From positions 62,001 through 126,000 of the forward strand of contig JAWZYV010012523.1 of NCBI GenBank assembly GCA_038373885.1: DNA of 64,000 nt, written 5' to 3'. The position numbers were made by a program, and so were the translations under genes. Below the pieces are notes generated by a model. The model did not search any database, was not told the DNA's origin, and was given only the letters and a program-made list of their open reading frames with translations. This document shows, one piece after another, positions 1 to 10,229 of this stretch. Positions within the stretch are counted from its first letter, which is position 1; the number at the start of each line of letters is the position of its first letter. This DNA comes from Cheiracanthium punctorium. Its lineage: Eukaryota; Arthropoda; Arachnida; Araneae; Cheiracanthiidae.

Positions 1-228
1 AAGAATTTCTATCGATTACTTCTATTTCTAACACTTGCGAAATGCATGATTTATCTTGGTATGATTTACTGTTGATTAGCATCTGAAATTCATACTTTTT
101 ATTGGTTAACTTGATGTAAATAGAAGCCAAGCTGGCTTATTTCGCCGTGTTTGTTTGCCAGTGAAATGAAAATGGCAAACCTCACATAAGAAACAATGAA
201 GCAGTAATTAGTACTGCTATTTTAAGTC
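1..228. other. Unassigned AT-rich sequence
   Basis: No open frame, structural RNA or repeat could be recognised here. It is the left flank of the family-G element. Confidence 0.5.
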
Positions 229-1083
229 GGGAGAGGTGGCCCAAATGATCCTAGCGGGCAAAACGATCCATATATGTTTTCTGAAACAAAGGTCGCGTTA
301 TATGCTGACCAAGTCAAGAAGAAGCAATGGCACTATTTAAGCGATCGGTGTATTAGGTTCATAGTATTATTCTTTAAACAAAAATGGGTTTTATCATATC
401 TCTTATAAGGCAAGCTCTAAATTTACCATTTATTTAGAAGTACAGTCTTTAATGTACAGAAATATGACTTGGTTTACTGAACAGAGTATGTTTTAGATGA
501 GTATTACACTTGTTTTGTTTCTCCGCGTGTTCAAGTACTATGGCTTAAAGTGGGCAGCCGTACTGCCGGATAAAATTATCCATCGACTGAAGGAAACTGC
601 AGTACAGGGTCCTAATCATTATGGCAGCCTTTCAGACGTTCTCAAAATGCTCGACACTCCATTCCATTATTTAATTTATTTATGCGTTTAGTATAGACCA
701 TAACTTTTGAATTATAATTTTGAAATATTCCATTTTATTGTTTGTGATACTTTCCGATTTTAAAATTTTCATAAAATTCATTATGCATACTATATGATAC
801 TCATAATTATTTTTACATCTTTTATTTTTCCGATAAAAAAACAATTTACAATTAGTTTCAAATTAAGGATTATTTGGCCCTTTGGGTGAGGGTAAAATTA
901 TCATATTGATACATTTTTAAAATTCTGTTTTTTGATAACTTTATGTAGGTTTAAAATATTATTAAAATATGTATATGATTCAAAATATAGTGTAAAACAT
1001 TGTGGCAAAGGGTCAATCTTTACCATTTATGGTATTTTACGCAAGTTTTCCTCTTAAGTGGATCATCTTAGGCCACCTTCCTC
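229..1083 (-). mobile_element. Family-G TIR element, copy 1 (non-autonomous)
   Basis: The ends are inverted: GGGAGAGGTGG at 229-239 and CCACCTTCCTC at 1073-1083, each followed inward by a GATC-containing stretch. Read on the minus strand, about 430 bases of its start align with the start of a second copy at 20457-22231. Its last 150 bases align with that copy's other end. No transposase is present and no clean target duplication was found. The centre (about 300-640) is unrelated to copy 2. Superfamily unknown. Confidence 0.75.
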
Positions 1084-1945
1084 TTCATTTTAAACAAATA
1101 GTAGCATAACATCCACTCATTTTCACGGTATACAAAGATTCGGTTACTTGCAAGCGATATTGCGCAAGCACAAATGCAACAACGTGCACGAACTGATACA
1201 GAACGGAAAACCAATATTGAGAGGTATAATTTAGCCTGTGCTAATGTAGCTCTAGGTTGAATTAAAACATTCATATGTATATATTTAAAATATTCTGATG
1301 AAATCATTACATACTGAGGTCAATAACATTAACTTGCAACGCGCATTGATACTCGAATCGAAACAACGTTAATATGAAGGATTTTTTTCTAACACCATAG
1401 TTGTTTTTCATCAGTTATGGTAGAACAGTTATAGGGCATTTGAACTTAACGCTTCACTTACGTTAATTAAACGACAATTGGCTAAGCATCTCTCTGCCAG
1501 AGATTATATCATTCTATTTCTTTTTTTACACTGAACCCGCAAAAGAGATTTTAACGATACCAATTGGAATCATCTTTATACACTTCAAAACGCAACATCA
1601 AAAAGGATTGTCCAAAATAACCAATTTTATAGTCGAAGAAAGAACTTCAATTTAAAATCTAGTTAATTTCCTTGTACGATGGAATAATTATAATCGCCAA
1701 GAAGGAATTACGATCAAGAAATTTTTTGATAAAAAGATTTTGACGGGAAAATTGATTTTGATCATTTCTAGATTTATTTTGAAAAGTTTACGGATGTATT
1801 TATGTACATACCTATGCACGAAAGATTTCCTTTTAACGACAGTGAATGCATTTTGACTAGTTTTGTGATGACTTCTTAACGCAAGTAAGTTGCATTAACT
1901 CACAAACGGTTGCCCATGTAGTACTGAAATTTCGCATTTATAGGC
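1084..1945. other. Unassigned AT-rich sequence
   Basis: Both strands were read. There are only short frames without coding character, and no repeat match elsewhere in the window was noticed. Confidence 0.45.
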
Positions 1946-2565
1946 TACTAGCTGCTATCTACGACTTCGTCCGCGTCGGCTTTAGAATTAGGTCCACAGA
2001 AAAATGAAGCTTGTGTGAATAACAGATATGTTTACACTATTGATACAAAAGTGACTGTATTTAATATGTACTGTATGTAAATATAATACATGGTGTAGTA
2101 AACTTCATTTAAAATAAGAGAGTATGCAGAGTTACTAAATTTAGATTTTTTTTTTCGCATTTGGCGTATAGAGACAGTTACGACGATAATTGCGAACTAT
2201 TTTGAGAGTTCTTTTAAAAGAAATATTTATGCTACATGCATGAATATTAGCCAATGCTAATTAGGAATAGTGCAGTTCTCTATTATTGAAGAAGTTTTAG
2301 TATCTGTTCTGTAGTTACAAACATACATAGAGCGTAATGTAGTAGAATTATTTTGAGTGTTTCTGCAAAAAAAAAAACTATTTATGCTATATGCACGAAT
2401 TTTAGCCTATAATATTCAGGAATAGAGTAACTTTCTACGACTGGAAAAAATTTTGGAATCGATTCAGTAGTTACAGAGATACACATAGGACGTAATGTAT
2501 TTCTTATGAGTATCCCTGTAAGAGAACTATTTGTGATATATACATAAAAGGTATCCTATAATACT
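1946..2565 (-). mobile_element. RTE-like LINE 3' tail (truncated)
   Basis: On the minus strand the sequence ends in GACGAAGTCGTAGATAGCAG then CTAGTAG, close to the GACGAAGTCGCGGG...AGCTAGTA ending known from many RTE-type LINEs and their derived SINEs. Upstream of that end lie about three diverged units of 150-156 bases, starting at 2224, 2380 and 2529. Each has an 'atttatgctatatgca' core and a 'tagttacagagatacata' segment. No reverse transcriptase frame remains. The assignment rests on the tail alone. Confidence 0.6.
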
Positions 2566-2570
2566 CAGGA

Positions 2571-2705
2571 TCTCACCAGTGGCTGAGAGGGTCTGCTCTT
2601 GAAACAGGAACGCGGGAGTTGCCAGGTTCAAAACCCGGTCGCGCCTATCGACCTGGCCGTTCGGTGTCAGGAATGGATCGGGACAGCGCAAATGCACTCG
2701 GAAAA
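2571..2705 (+). mobile_element. tRNA-derived SINE fragment
   Basis: An A-box-like AGTGGCTGAGAGGG (2578-2591) is followed 34 bases later by a B-box-like GGTTCAAAACC (2625-2635), the internal pol III promoter layout of tRNA-derived SINEs. The tail 'ccgttcggtgtc' recurs in the SINEs at 10.7 and 17.1 kb. It is inserted directly against the LINE tail. Confidence 0.65.
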
Positions 2706-3440
2706 TTTTCATTCTAAACAGTGCTGACTCCATCTGCTGTCTAAAATATTTATTATAATGCGTATAGGAATTATATTTGCCCAATTTTCAATTTTGACTC
2801 AAGAAAATAAAAGCCTAAAATATTAAAAAAGGATAAACTTTACATTTAAAATAACTTTACTACTTCTGAAGCCTTTTTTTCAAAAGGCTTTAGAAGTATT
2901 ATAACTTACTAAGTTGTTTCTTAAAAGCAATTTTATTAATTATTTCCATACTCATAAGGACAATACTAATCATTACTTTTCCTTATTGAATTAGAATTAT
3001 GATGAAATGTGGAATATAGGTCTAATTAATGTAAATTTTAAATTTCATTTAAAGTTGAAATTGAACTAGGCCGACTAAAAATTGATTATTGAACTGTAGT
3101 AATAAATAAATGCTTATCCTTATAATGAATGTACTTTTATTTATTTAATATTTATTTCAGTAAGTAAAATAGCATTTAATATTGCTTATATTTTTTGAGG
3201 AGCAGTAAAATTTAATGAATGTTCTTTGATAAAAAAATATTGTAACCTTCTAATTAACTATATTCAACATCATTATGTTTTTTTTTTGTTTTTTTTTTTT
3301 TTTTTTTAAAGATGAAGTTGATATTTTCTATCACAATATATTGAGATCAAATATAATTAACTGGATATCATATTTCGATTGCATATTTATGGCAGTATTT
3401 AATTGTGAATAATTAAAAAAAAAAGGAAATTAAATTAATC
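2706..3440. other. Unassigned AT-rich spacer with small hairpin
   Basis: A 16-bp stem with one mismatch (2862-2877 with 2882-2897, loop TTTC) and a T-rich run near 3275-3307 are the only structures seen. The stretch lies just beyond the 3' end of the MULE gene and may hold its terminal sequence, but I cannot identify a MULE TIR. Confidence 0.4.
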
Positions 3441-3987
3441 TTATTTATTGACATTGCAATAAGTATGATCAAAATCGGTATTTATAGATGTAATTTCTGG
3501 CTTATTAAAAAGTAATCCTTCTTTGATGTTTGAAATTTCTTCAGTAGTAGGATTTTTAAGGGCATTACCACTGCCTCTTTTCCTTCGAGTAGAGAAATAT
3601 CCACTTTGCTTTTTAATTTTCTTTTTAACATTTATGTTTGAGTGTTCCATCATTTTAACTTTTTTATTTTTATTTTCCTTGTTAGTGTGACAAATATTTA
3701 ATATATTATTTAGAATCTTTAGAATTATTTTTTCTTCATCAAGCGTAAATTCGCATTCATCAATGACAGCAAGTATGCTTTCAATTTTTCTTTTTTTAGA
3801 TTCATGATTACGACCATCTGCAGATTTACTAGTACAGGGTAAAATGTCAAACGTTTCTTTTATAATATCGTTTTGATTTAGAATATTTTCTATTTGTTCT
3901 TCATTTGCTTCATTATATAAAAATATTTGAGCAACACTATGGATGTGCTTACAAATGTTTCCTCGAATCAAATTGTCAACACATGTA
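3441..3987 (-). pseudogene. MULE transposase, SWIM finger and C-terminal tail
   Basis: This is the last part of the MULE transposase, downstream of the Tc-like insertion. It begins inside a SWIM zinc finger: once the insertion and one TA are removed, the joined frame reads CTC, nine residues, then CKH, the CxC...CxH pattern of SWIM fingers. A Lys/Asp/Glu-rich stretch follows, then a basic tail with KKQSGYFSTRRKRG and KNPTTEEISNI, which are typical of the end of animal MULE transposases. The frame stays open to the TAA at 3441. SWIM domains bind zinc and assist DNA or protein contacts. Separated from the rest, this piece should not be expressed as a functional product. Confidence 0.8.
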
Positions 3988-4733
3988 CAGCTGCGTAAAA
4001 AAAAAAAAAGTCCCACTTGTAATATTTTCGGCCGTCGTTCGTTGTACAGCAAAGTTACAGATACCAATCGTTTACGATTGTCGCACACTTTAATTTGCTG
4101 TGCATAAAAATTGCATAAGGGGCCATCTACATATTAAAATTCGCCCCAACTTTTTTTTTTCTCAGAAGCAACCCCTAGATTTCACTTCATATTTCAAAAA
4201 TTTAGCTCATTTTAACCCCGACACCAATTTTCAATAAATTTGGACAGAAAATGAGTGAGTTATGAGCACCTAAAATCCCCCTCCCTCTATGTTAAAATAT
4301 TTTTTCATACTTCAATTCATATCTCATATAATATTGGTAGTAAGAAGCTGATTTTCATTCGTTCTATTAGAACTAAACGACCCACACATAATTTAATGTT
4401 ATTACGATTTTTAATAAATTATTAATATGAATTATGGATTATTAAATTAATACTCAAAAAATTATGAACAGAGACCTAGCCAAATTTCGATGGAAATAGA
4501 TGCAGAAATTAATATTACATGGCTGTGCAAAATTTCAAATTTTTACGTTCAGTAGTTTAATTTATATTAAATAAAATGCGTTATTTTCATGAGTTAAGGA
4601 ACCATATATAAATTTATTAAGTGAAAATTTTTTGAAATTTATTTTGTGCAAAAACACAGTAAAAGATACCAGTATTAAAAATATCAAATTTTGAAGCAAA
4701 TAAATTAGAGGTTTTTACAGTTTGATGAAGAGT

Positions 4734-4937
4734 CTATAAAGCGTGTACTGTTGCATCCGCTACCATATTCCCCCAAATAAAATATTTTCCAAGTATAGAA
4801 TTAGATGCAGTAGATGTATGTCTTCTAATACAACGTCCTATTTCTGAAAAACTAACATCCTCAACATTCCAGGCATGAATTTGACCTTTTTTAATATCGG
4901 AAACATTAGGTCTTTGGAATCCCCCATACTTTATCAA
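4734..4937 (-). pseudogene. Tc3-like transposase N-terminal HTH remnant
   Basis: An open stretch of 67 codons resembles the first helix-turn-helix of Tc3-like transposases: RPNVSDIKKGQIHAWN, then a GLSxREIxRxIxRS-like stretch (residues about 28-42) with substitutions. In intact proteins this domain binds the element's own TIR. No DDE motif could be read downstream within 3988-4733, so only the first domain survives. The identification is from pattern and from the TA-flanked host element. Confidence 0.55.
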
Positions 4938-5075
4938 ACATTCAAAATCACGTTTTTCTGTAAAAAATTTTCATCTAACTATAAATTAAAATACCGCCAA
5001 AAGTCTTAAGAATATTGCACATTGTAGACGATAGTAATAAATGAAGAAAGTGAAATAACAAAAACAGTGATAATA

Positions 5076-5300
5076 TTGGGTCGGCAAAAAAGTAATTGCG
5101 TTTTTACATGAAATTCAAACGAATAAATTTTCTATCAGAAAATCATTCTTCAAGTTCGACCATAGCTGAGTAATATTCAAGCTTGTAGTCAGAAGAGCAG
5201 AGAGCAGCCTCTAACTCCTGCCAACATTTCACCTGTCTAAGAGAACCATCAACGGAAATACTCAATAACAATTTCAAAATTACAAAGATTTTCAAAATCG
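5076..5300 (-). mobile_element. mariner 3' end fragment (nested)
   Basis: Directly after a TA (5074-5075) the sequence TTGGGTCGGCAAAAAAGTAA (then TTGCG) matches the well-known mariner terminus of the TTGGGTTGGCAA...AGTAATTGCGG type. Inward, in minus orientation, comes a short frame ending in a stop. The opposite terminus was not found, so this is a fragment inside the Tc-like element. The inner limit given is approximate. Confidence 0.5.
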
Positions 5301-5849
5301 TGAGCAGTCATTTTGCATTTTTCCCTTAAATCATGTGTACGAACCAAGGAAGATATGAACTCACAGGTCATTTGGACCACAGACTAAATATTCTACTCTA
5401 CCCTTGATATTCTCAGTACAAAAAACTTTAAGAGAGAAGGAAACAATATTTTCCTTCAAAATAATATTAATTTCTTTCGCGAGCCAAATTGATGAATGGC
5501 GAAAAGTTCTGAACCTACAAATAGCGTTTTTCAATTTGCAGAAAGTCCCTTAAAAACGCTCAAAACTTAATTCGCAATATATCTGGAAATTATCGTAGAA
5601 AATTGGTGAAAATTGATATTTAGGGTAATTTGAAGGTTTTCTTTCGTTTAATAAAGTCAAAATATGGGGTTGCCATTGAGAAAAACGAAGTTGATGCAGA
5701 ATTAAATATGAAGACGGCCCCTGATGCAAATTAAATTAATAGTAAATTAAAGTACGCGTTATTTGCAAACGAATGGTATATATAACTTTACTGTACGACA
5801 AACGACGGCAAAATAAAGAGCAAGTGGGACTTTTTTTTCCGCAGCTGTA

Positions 5850-7073
5850 CATGTATATGAATGCATACAAATTTTGCAGGCAGTGCACTTTATGTTGCAT
5901 AATCTGTGACATTCTTCATCTTTTTTTAAATATAAAGTATTTAGAGTGATTGGATTCTATTTCCCACTCATTATTTGATACTTTGTTAATTTTATTTCTT
6001 CGAAACTGTAGGACTAGTCTGTGGCTATTTGCAATTTTTGATATTTTATCAGATGAAATGCTTTTTTTCGTCATTTTTATTAGACGCTGAAATATTAAGT
6101 CTCTTACAAGTTTCAAGAGACTGTCTATTGCAACATCTAATCTTTTCATATATTTTCCATCAAAATAATGATATTTAATTTTTTTATGAAGGGCTTCCAA
6201 ATACATGTTTGTATTTATACCTAGCCCCTTTCTATAACAGTACGCCCATTTCTCAGGCCTTTGAGCATAATTTTGCTGAAAATACTTTCCGAATTCAGTA
6301 GTATCGGAATCGCTCAACAAATATTTTATGAATTGCTCCATCAACTTAGAAAATGTTTCAAGGCACAATTCCTCTCTTACTGCTTTCAATGCTTTGTTAA
6401 CCATTTTGCTCTTATCAACATTTTTTTATTTTATTTAAATTCTGATGCCAATTTCTTGTGACATGCCAAGCACACAACACGGCATTGTCAAATGTTCCCA
6501 TGACAGAACTCCAAGCATTATAGAATGCAGGTGCATCATCGGTCCTAAATGTTGTTGTTTCAATTTTCCCAACAGCATTTTTAATGACACTGAAATACAT
6601 TTTAAACAAGTCTTCACAGCTTCTGTTGGAAAAACAAAATGCTACAGGTATGCCATTTTTATTTTCATCTACAACCAGCACTGAATATAAATTGAAATCA
6701 TAGCTGTTAATCCCGTGAGTTCCATCAATACAAATTTTGTCCTTTCCATATTGTTTCAGCATTTCTTTTTGAAAACTAGTCATAATTATTAGGACAAAAT
6801 CTTCATCCTTCAATCCAAAATCATTCTCTGGTTGGCCTTGTTCTTTGGAAAAGAGAATGCAATTTTCTTCACTCCTTTCCATTTCTTGTGCCCATAGCTT
6901 GACACTCACTGCATCAATTTCATGATATTTGATGGAACCATTAATATTAAAATCTCTTTTAATGTTACGAATAACTTTTTTTTTTCAATGAGCATCTGTC
7001 TGCCACTCTCAATAGTAATTTCTGCACGAATGTCCTGCAATATTTTTTTCACTAACACCTTCTTTTAATCTTC
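5850..7073 (-). pseudogene. MULE transposase, catalytic exon (exon 3)
   Basis: Read from 7073 downward, the exon begins after a TTTTCAG acceptor. It encodes the segment before the catalytic core (GVSEKN, ILQDIRAE, YHEIDAVSVKLW) and then the MULE domain: ICIDGTHGINSYDFNLYS carries the first catalytic Asp, FRTDDAPAFYNAW the second, and VLCAWHVTRNW is the C/H motif typical of MULEs. The rest (TKH-free helical region to about 5940) runs toward the SWIM finger. Single-base frameshifts sit in A-runs at 7043-7049, 6976-6985, 6421-6427 and 5931-5937. The third catalytic acid was not pinned down. Family assignment is firm; the exon is non-functional as written. Confidence 0.85.
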
Positions 7074-8005
7074 CTGAAAAATAAATAAATAAATAATATT
7101 ACACAAAGAAAGGTTATGATGCAGGGGCGTAGCCAAGGGGGGGGGTGTCATAACCCCCCCCCCACACACACACACATGAGGAATTTTTTGCCATAGAAAA
7201 TGTATATTCTTCACTACATTATCGCACACACGTATACATATATATGAGTTGTAGTAGTCATAACCACCCCCCCCCATGAAAAATTTCTGGCTACGCCCCT
7301 GGATGAAATAGGATTTTCTGTAAATTAAAAAAAATGCATGGGAATGAAAAATCTAACTTTCACCTGGTAAAGTGTTCAATTTTATTTAAATTTTTTAAAT
7401 TGTACACTACTTTAAACTAGACACTTGTTGATATTTTTAACTTGATTTATTTGCATTCTGGAACTAGCATGTATATTCTCTCTCTCTTTTTTAAAGTTTT
7501 CGGCAAGTTTGAACATTAAACCTTTTTGTGTCCAATTTTTAAAACATTTTATTTATTTATTTATTATAAAAGAATATAAAAAATATATTATGAGAAAATC
7601 TTAAAAGCTTGAAATTTAGTGGAGAAAGATTTATTCATGCACTTTTATTTCAAAGAAAATTTGTATGGCTTGGACAATTTTTTTAAAGGATTTTATGTGG
7701 TAATGAGTTATATTCTATTAAAAATACCTCAAAATTTAAACAGATTGACAGTACAGCTACGTGTGTGAGAGGCCTAGACTCGGAATCTCTACCCATATCT
7801 AGGAAAACAGTGAATATATATTATTTCTTTCAATTTATAATTTAATTGGAAAGTTATTTAAGACATGAATTCCCATGTTATTTTATATGATGAAATTGAT
7901 AAAAATTTAGATAAATAAATATGCACCATTACTGCTTTTTAACTCTGAATTTAGAATTTGTTTATGGGCCTGTAATGAAATAAATAAATAAAAATTAAAT
8001 ATTAC
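7074..8005 (-). other. MULE intron 2
   Basis: Minus-strand donor G|GTAATA at 8005 and acceptor TTTTCAG|GA at 7074 join codons in frame (AIAG then RLKEG). It contains the hAT-type MITE at 7122-7301 and AT-rich filler. The donor is not the strongest match to consensus, so the exact site is an inference from frame continuity. Confidence 0.6.
7122..7301. mobile_element. hAT-type MITE
   Basis: Perfect 14-bp inverted termini CAGGGGCGTAGCCA / TGGCTACGCCCCTG enclose 180 bases with G/C runs and a short (CA)n tract. CAGGGGC-type ends are characteristic of hAT MITEs. A clear 8-bp duplication is not visible; GATG abuts both ends. It lies in a MULE intron and carries no gene. Confidence 0.8.
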
Positions 8006-8062
8006 CTGCAATAGCTGCTCCATCAGATTCTGATAATCTTAAGTGCTCCAAATGAGTCTCAT
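8006..8062 (-). pseudogene. MULE exon 2, downstream piece
   Basis: Minus-strand reading gives ETHLEHLRLSESDGAAIAG, the conserved segment that follows the FLYWCH-like domain in animal MULEs, ending at a GTAATA donor. It is separated from its upstream half by the 1,660-bp insertion at 8063-9722. Removing that insertion and one AT restores the frame as KHKNH-ETHLEH. Confidence 0.8.
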
Positions 8063-9722
8063 CCCAAGCAGCAAGAAATCCTCGGCCTCATCTCGGCCAA
8101 CTGTCTTTACGCAACCCCAATTTCACCCGTTCGACCTCGGCGCAGGACTTCCGTTAAAGGTTGGGGATGTCAGGTCGGATTACGGTCCCTGGATTGTCTG
8201 CTCCGGAGGGATTCTGTGCGTCTCCCGACGATTTCTCGAGGATTCCCCGACAATTTGCTCTTTTATGCTGATTCAGTCTAGATTATATCTATTGCTTTAA
8301 GGACGTTTTTAATGAACTATACTATATAAATTTTCCACTTCAAATTGATGAAGAAAGTGGTTTTTAATTCGGATAATTAATTTCTAAAACTTCAAATAAA
8401 GATGTTAACTCACAGTTACATTTTCAAAATATAGTAACTTTTAACACCCATTAAAACCTAATGTAGTATGCTAAATTTCATAATTTGACTAATGTAATTT
8501 TTATTCGCCGTTTCATTTTTATAAAATTTCAGAGATATGTTCCAGAGGTATCCAGCTTTTCTTATTAAATAAAAAATAAATATCTAATATTTATTCATGA
8601 ATCTAGTCTAATAATAATTTAGAAATCAGATGAGTAAATTATTTCTGCGTTAAAACGTTGAAACTTGCGCTGAACATAAGTAAATCATTATGCATATATT
8701 TAATTACATAATTATAGTGTCACATACATTAAAATATATATTGTGATATTTTTTGTATTTACAAGAGAAAATTCTTCTTGGGTAAATTCAAAATGTCCCA
8801 GTTTATTTCAAGGAAATTCAGCGATTACATAATTAAATTTATAATGAGATCTATATTAAATGCAATACAAAGAAGCACGGTTTTCTATGGGAAAGTACTT
8901 GTGCTAACCATACAGAGTTACATAAGTACTTTTAAATTGCTCAAAATACTAGTTAAAGAATGAAAAAATAAAACTAGTTCATTTTCAACGCTCACGTTTA
9001 ATTTCAATTTAAATATTCGATGTTTTATTCTTTTAAAAAAGCTTGCAAAGTCGCTGTAAATCATAAATTGATTACTTCGACTTCAGATCCAATTATATTA
9101 TGCATGCAATTTCATTTTCTGTTCAGCAGAAATTTCAACAAGTAACAAAAGTACATTTGTTTTAAGTGAACAAACACAGAAATAATTTACTAACCTTTTT
9201 AAATTGAATGTGTTTCTTGTTGGTATGTTATCCTGTGTAAGCCGTTAAACTTTTGAATATGCCACCCAACATTTTGCCCAGCAACACTGCACGCGAAGCT
9301 AATTAAATGCTCCCGAAAAAAATACTGCCAAGCAGAATGAAAAGGGGGCTTCTTATTGGATGGAAGATAAAAGAGATAGGAGCGTGGAAATTCTTCAAAT
9401 CGACGGGGGGGGGGTAGCGATGTTGTACTAGGAAGCAGCATGTCCTTTCATCCCCCTGCTCCACAGACAGCGCCGTCTTTGAATAGTCTTTTCGAAGTCC
9501 AATTTCGAGCTCGGCTCGACGGACCAAAAATATCTGATACCGAGGAGTATATGAAGGAAGTTGGCTGAGTTTTCTCCCGAGGTCAGGGAGCTGAGGAATC
9601 AATTACACGTCGGCGGTGTAGTTTCAGCGGACGTTAAATGGACGTCGATCAAAAATTCCCGAGTACGAGCCGATGAAATAGACAGTCGGCCAACTTTTTA
9701 CCGAACTCTCTTGCTGCCTGGG
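8063..9722. mobile_element. Family-C element 1, inserted in MULE exon 2
   Basis: Left end CCCAAGCAGCAAGA (8063) and right end, read inward, CCCAGGCAGCAAGA (9722) form a 14-bp TIR with one mismatch. An AT duplicates at the target (8061-8062 and 9723-9724), and the host MULE frame is exactly restored by removing element plus one AT. Both ends carry GC-rich blocks rich in CTCGG/TCGGC motifs (8080-8290 and 9480-9700); the middle is ordinary AT-rich DNA. No transposase was recognised, so it is probably non-autonomous. It shares terminus style with 42627-43825 and 57364-57472. Superfamily not assigned. Confidence 0.8.
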
Positions 9723-9988
9723 ATGATTTTTATGCTTTGAGAAATACTGCACCACAACATTTTCATTGCTCTGTTTAACCTTCATTACTGCTGGGGAGCT
9801 GGTTCCAATTTTGGCAGAACCTTGAGACATCAAACTTTTCACACCTTTTCCTCTTGGTTTAAAAGTCCCACTTCCACAACAGTGATAGTATACAACTTTG
9901 TCTCCATTTTTATTTGTCTTACTTCCTCGCTGTCTCACATACTTTGATAGGATTGTTTTTTCTTCGTGTTCTTTCCAAGTAATAAATT
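9723..9988 (-). pseudogene. MULE exon 2, FLYWCH/WRKY-type DNA-binding domain
   Basis: The frame runs EFITWKEHEEKT...KYVRQRGSK, then YYHCCGSGTFKPRGKG, KSLMSQGSAKIG, and VVVQYFSKHKNH. The aromatic/Cys/basic/His spacing matches the FLYWCH- or WRKY-GCM-like zinc-binding domain at the N-terminus of animal MULE transposases, which recognises DNA. The exon starts after a CTATAG acceptor at 9989 and joins the preceding exon with G|AA making a Glu codon. It is cut after the final His by the family-C insertion. No frameshift is seen in this half. Confidence 0.8.
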
Positions 9989-10229
9989 CTATAGGAAGAC
10001 AATTTTAATACCTTTCTTTTAAGTCTTCTGAAAACTTTCTTTTAAGTTTTCATTTGTGAATAAAAAATTAAGAAAATAACAGTCAGCGATGCCTGACAGT
10101 CAAGTTAGGGTCAATTTTCAATACATTTCTCAACATTTAGAAAACTTTTATAAGAAAATAATTAAAATTAAGTCTACTATAATGTATATTTAATTTATAA
10201 ATTAAATTTTAAAAAGCAAAAATACATAC
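9989..10229 (-). other. MULE intron 1
   Basis: A strong minus-strand donor G|GTATGT (10229) and acceptor CCTATAG (9989) bound 241 AT-rich bases. Splicing fuses the C2H2 exon to the FLYWCH-like exon in frame. Confidence 0.65.

Larger units (their letters stand above)
3988..5847 (-). mobile_element. Tc-like (Tc3-type) TA-target element inside the MULE
   Basis: The ends are long inverted repeats of roughly 60-70 bases: CAGCTGCGTAAAAAAA at 3988 and its counterpart CAGCTGCGGAAAAAAA read inward from 5847. Both are followed by GTCCCACTTG and a shared block around GTACAG.AAAGTTA. TA dinucleotides flank both ends (3986-3987, 5848-5849), the target duplication of the Tc1/mariner superfamily. A minus-strand remnant at 4734-4937 resembles the N-terminal helix-turn-helix of Tc3-type transposases. 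The catalytic part is not recognisable, and a mariner-like end lies within (5076). Confidence 0.85.

Noticed and set aside
3275..3310. Poly(T) run as a retroposon tail
   Set aside because: No retroposon body could be recognised next to it; simple slippage suffices.
9199..9602. Overlapping 80- and 99-codon minus-strand frames
   Set aside because: They fall inside the family-C insertion, not in the MULE reading frame, and resemble no transposase.
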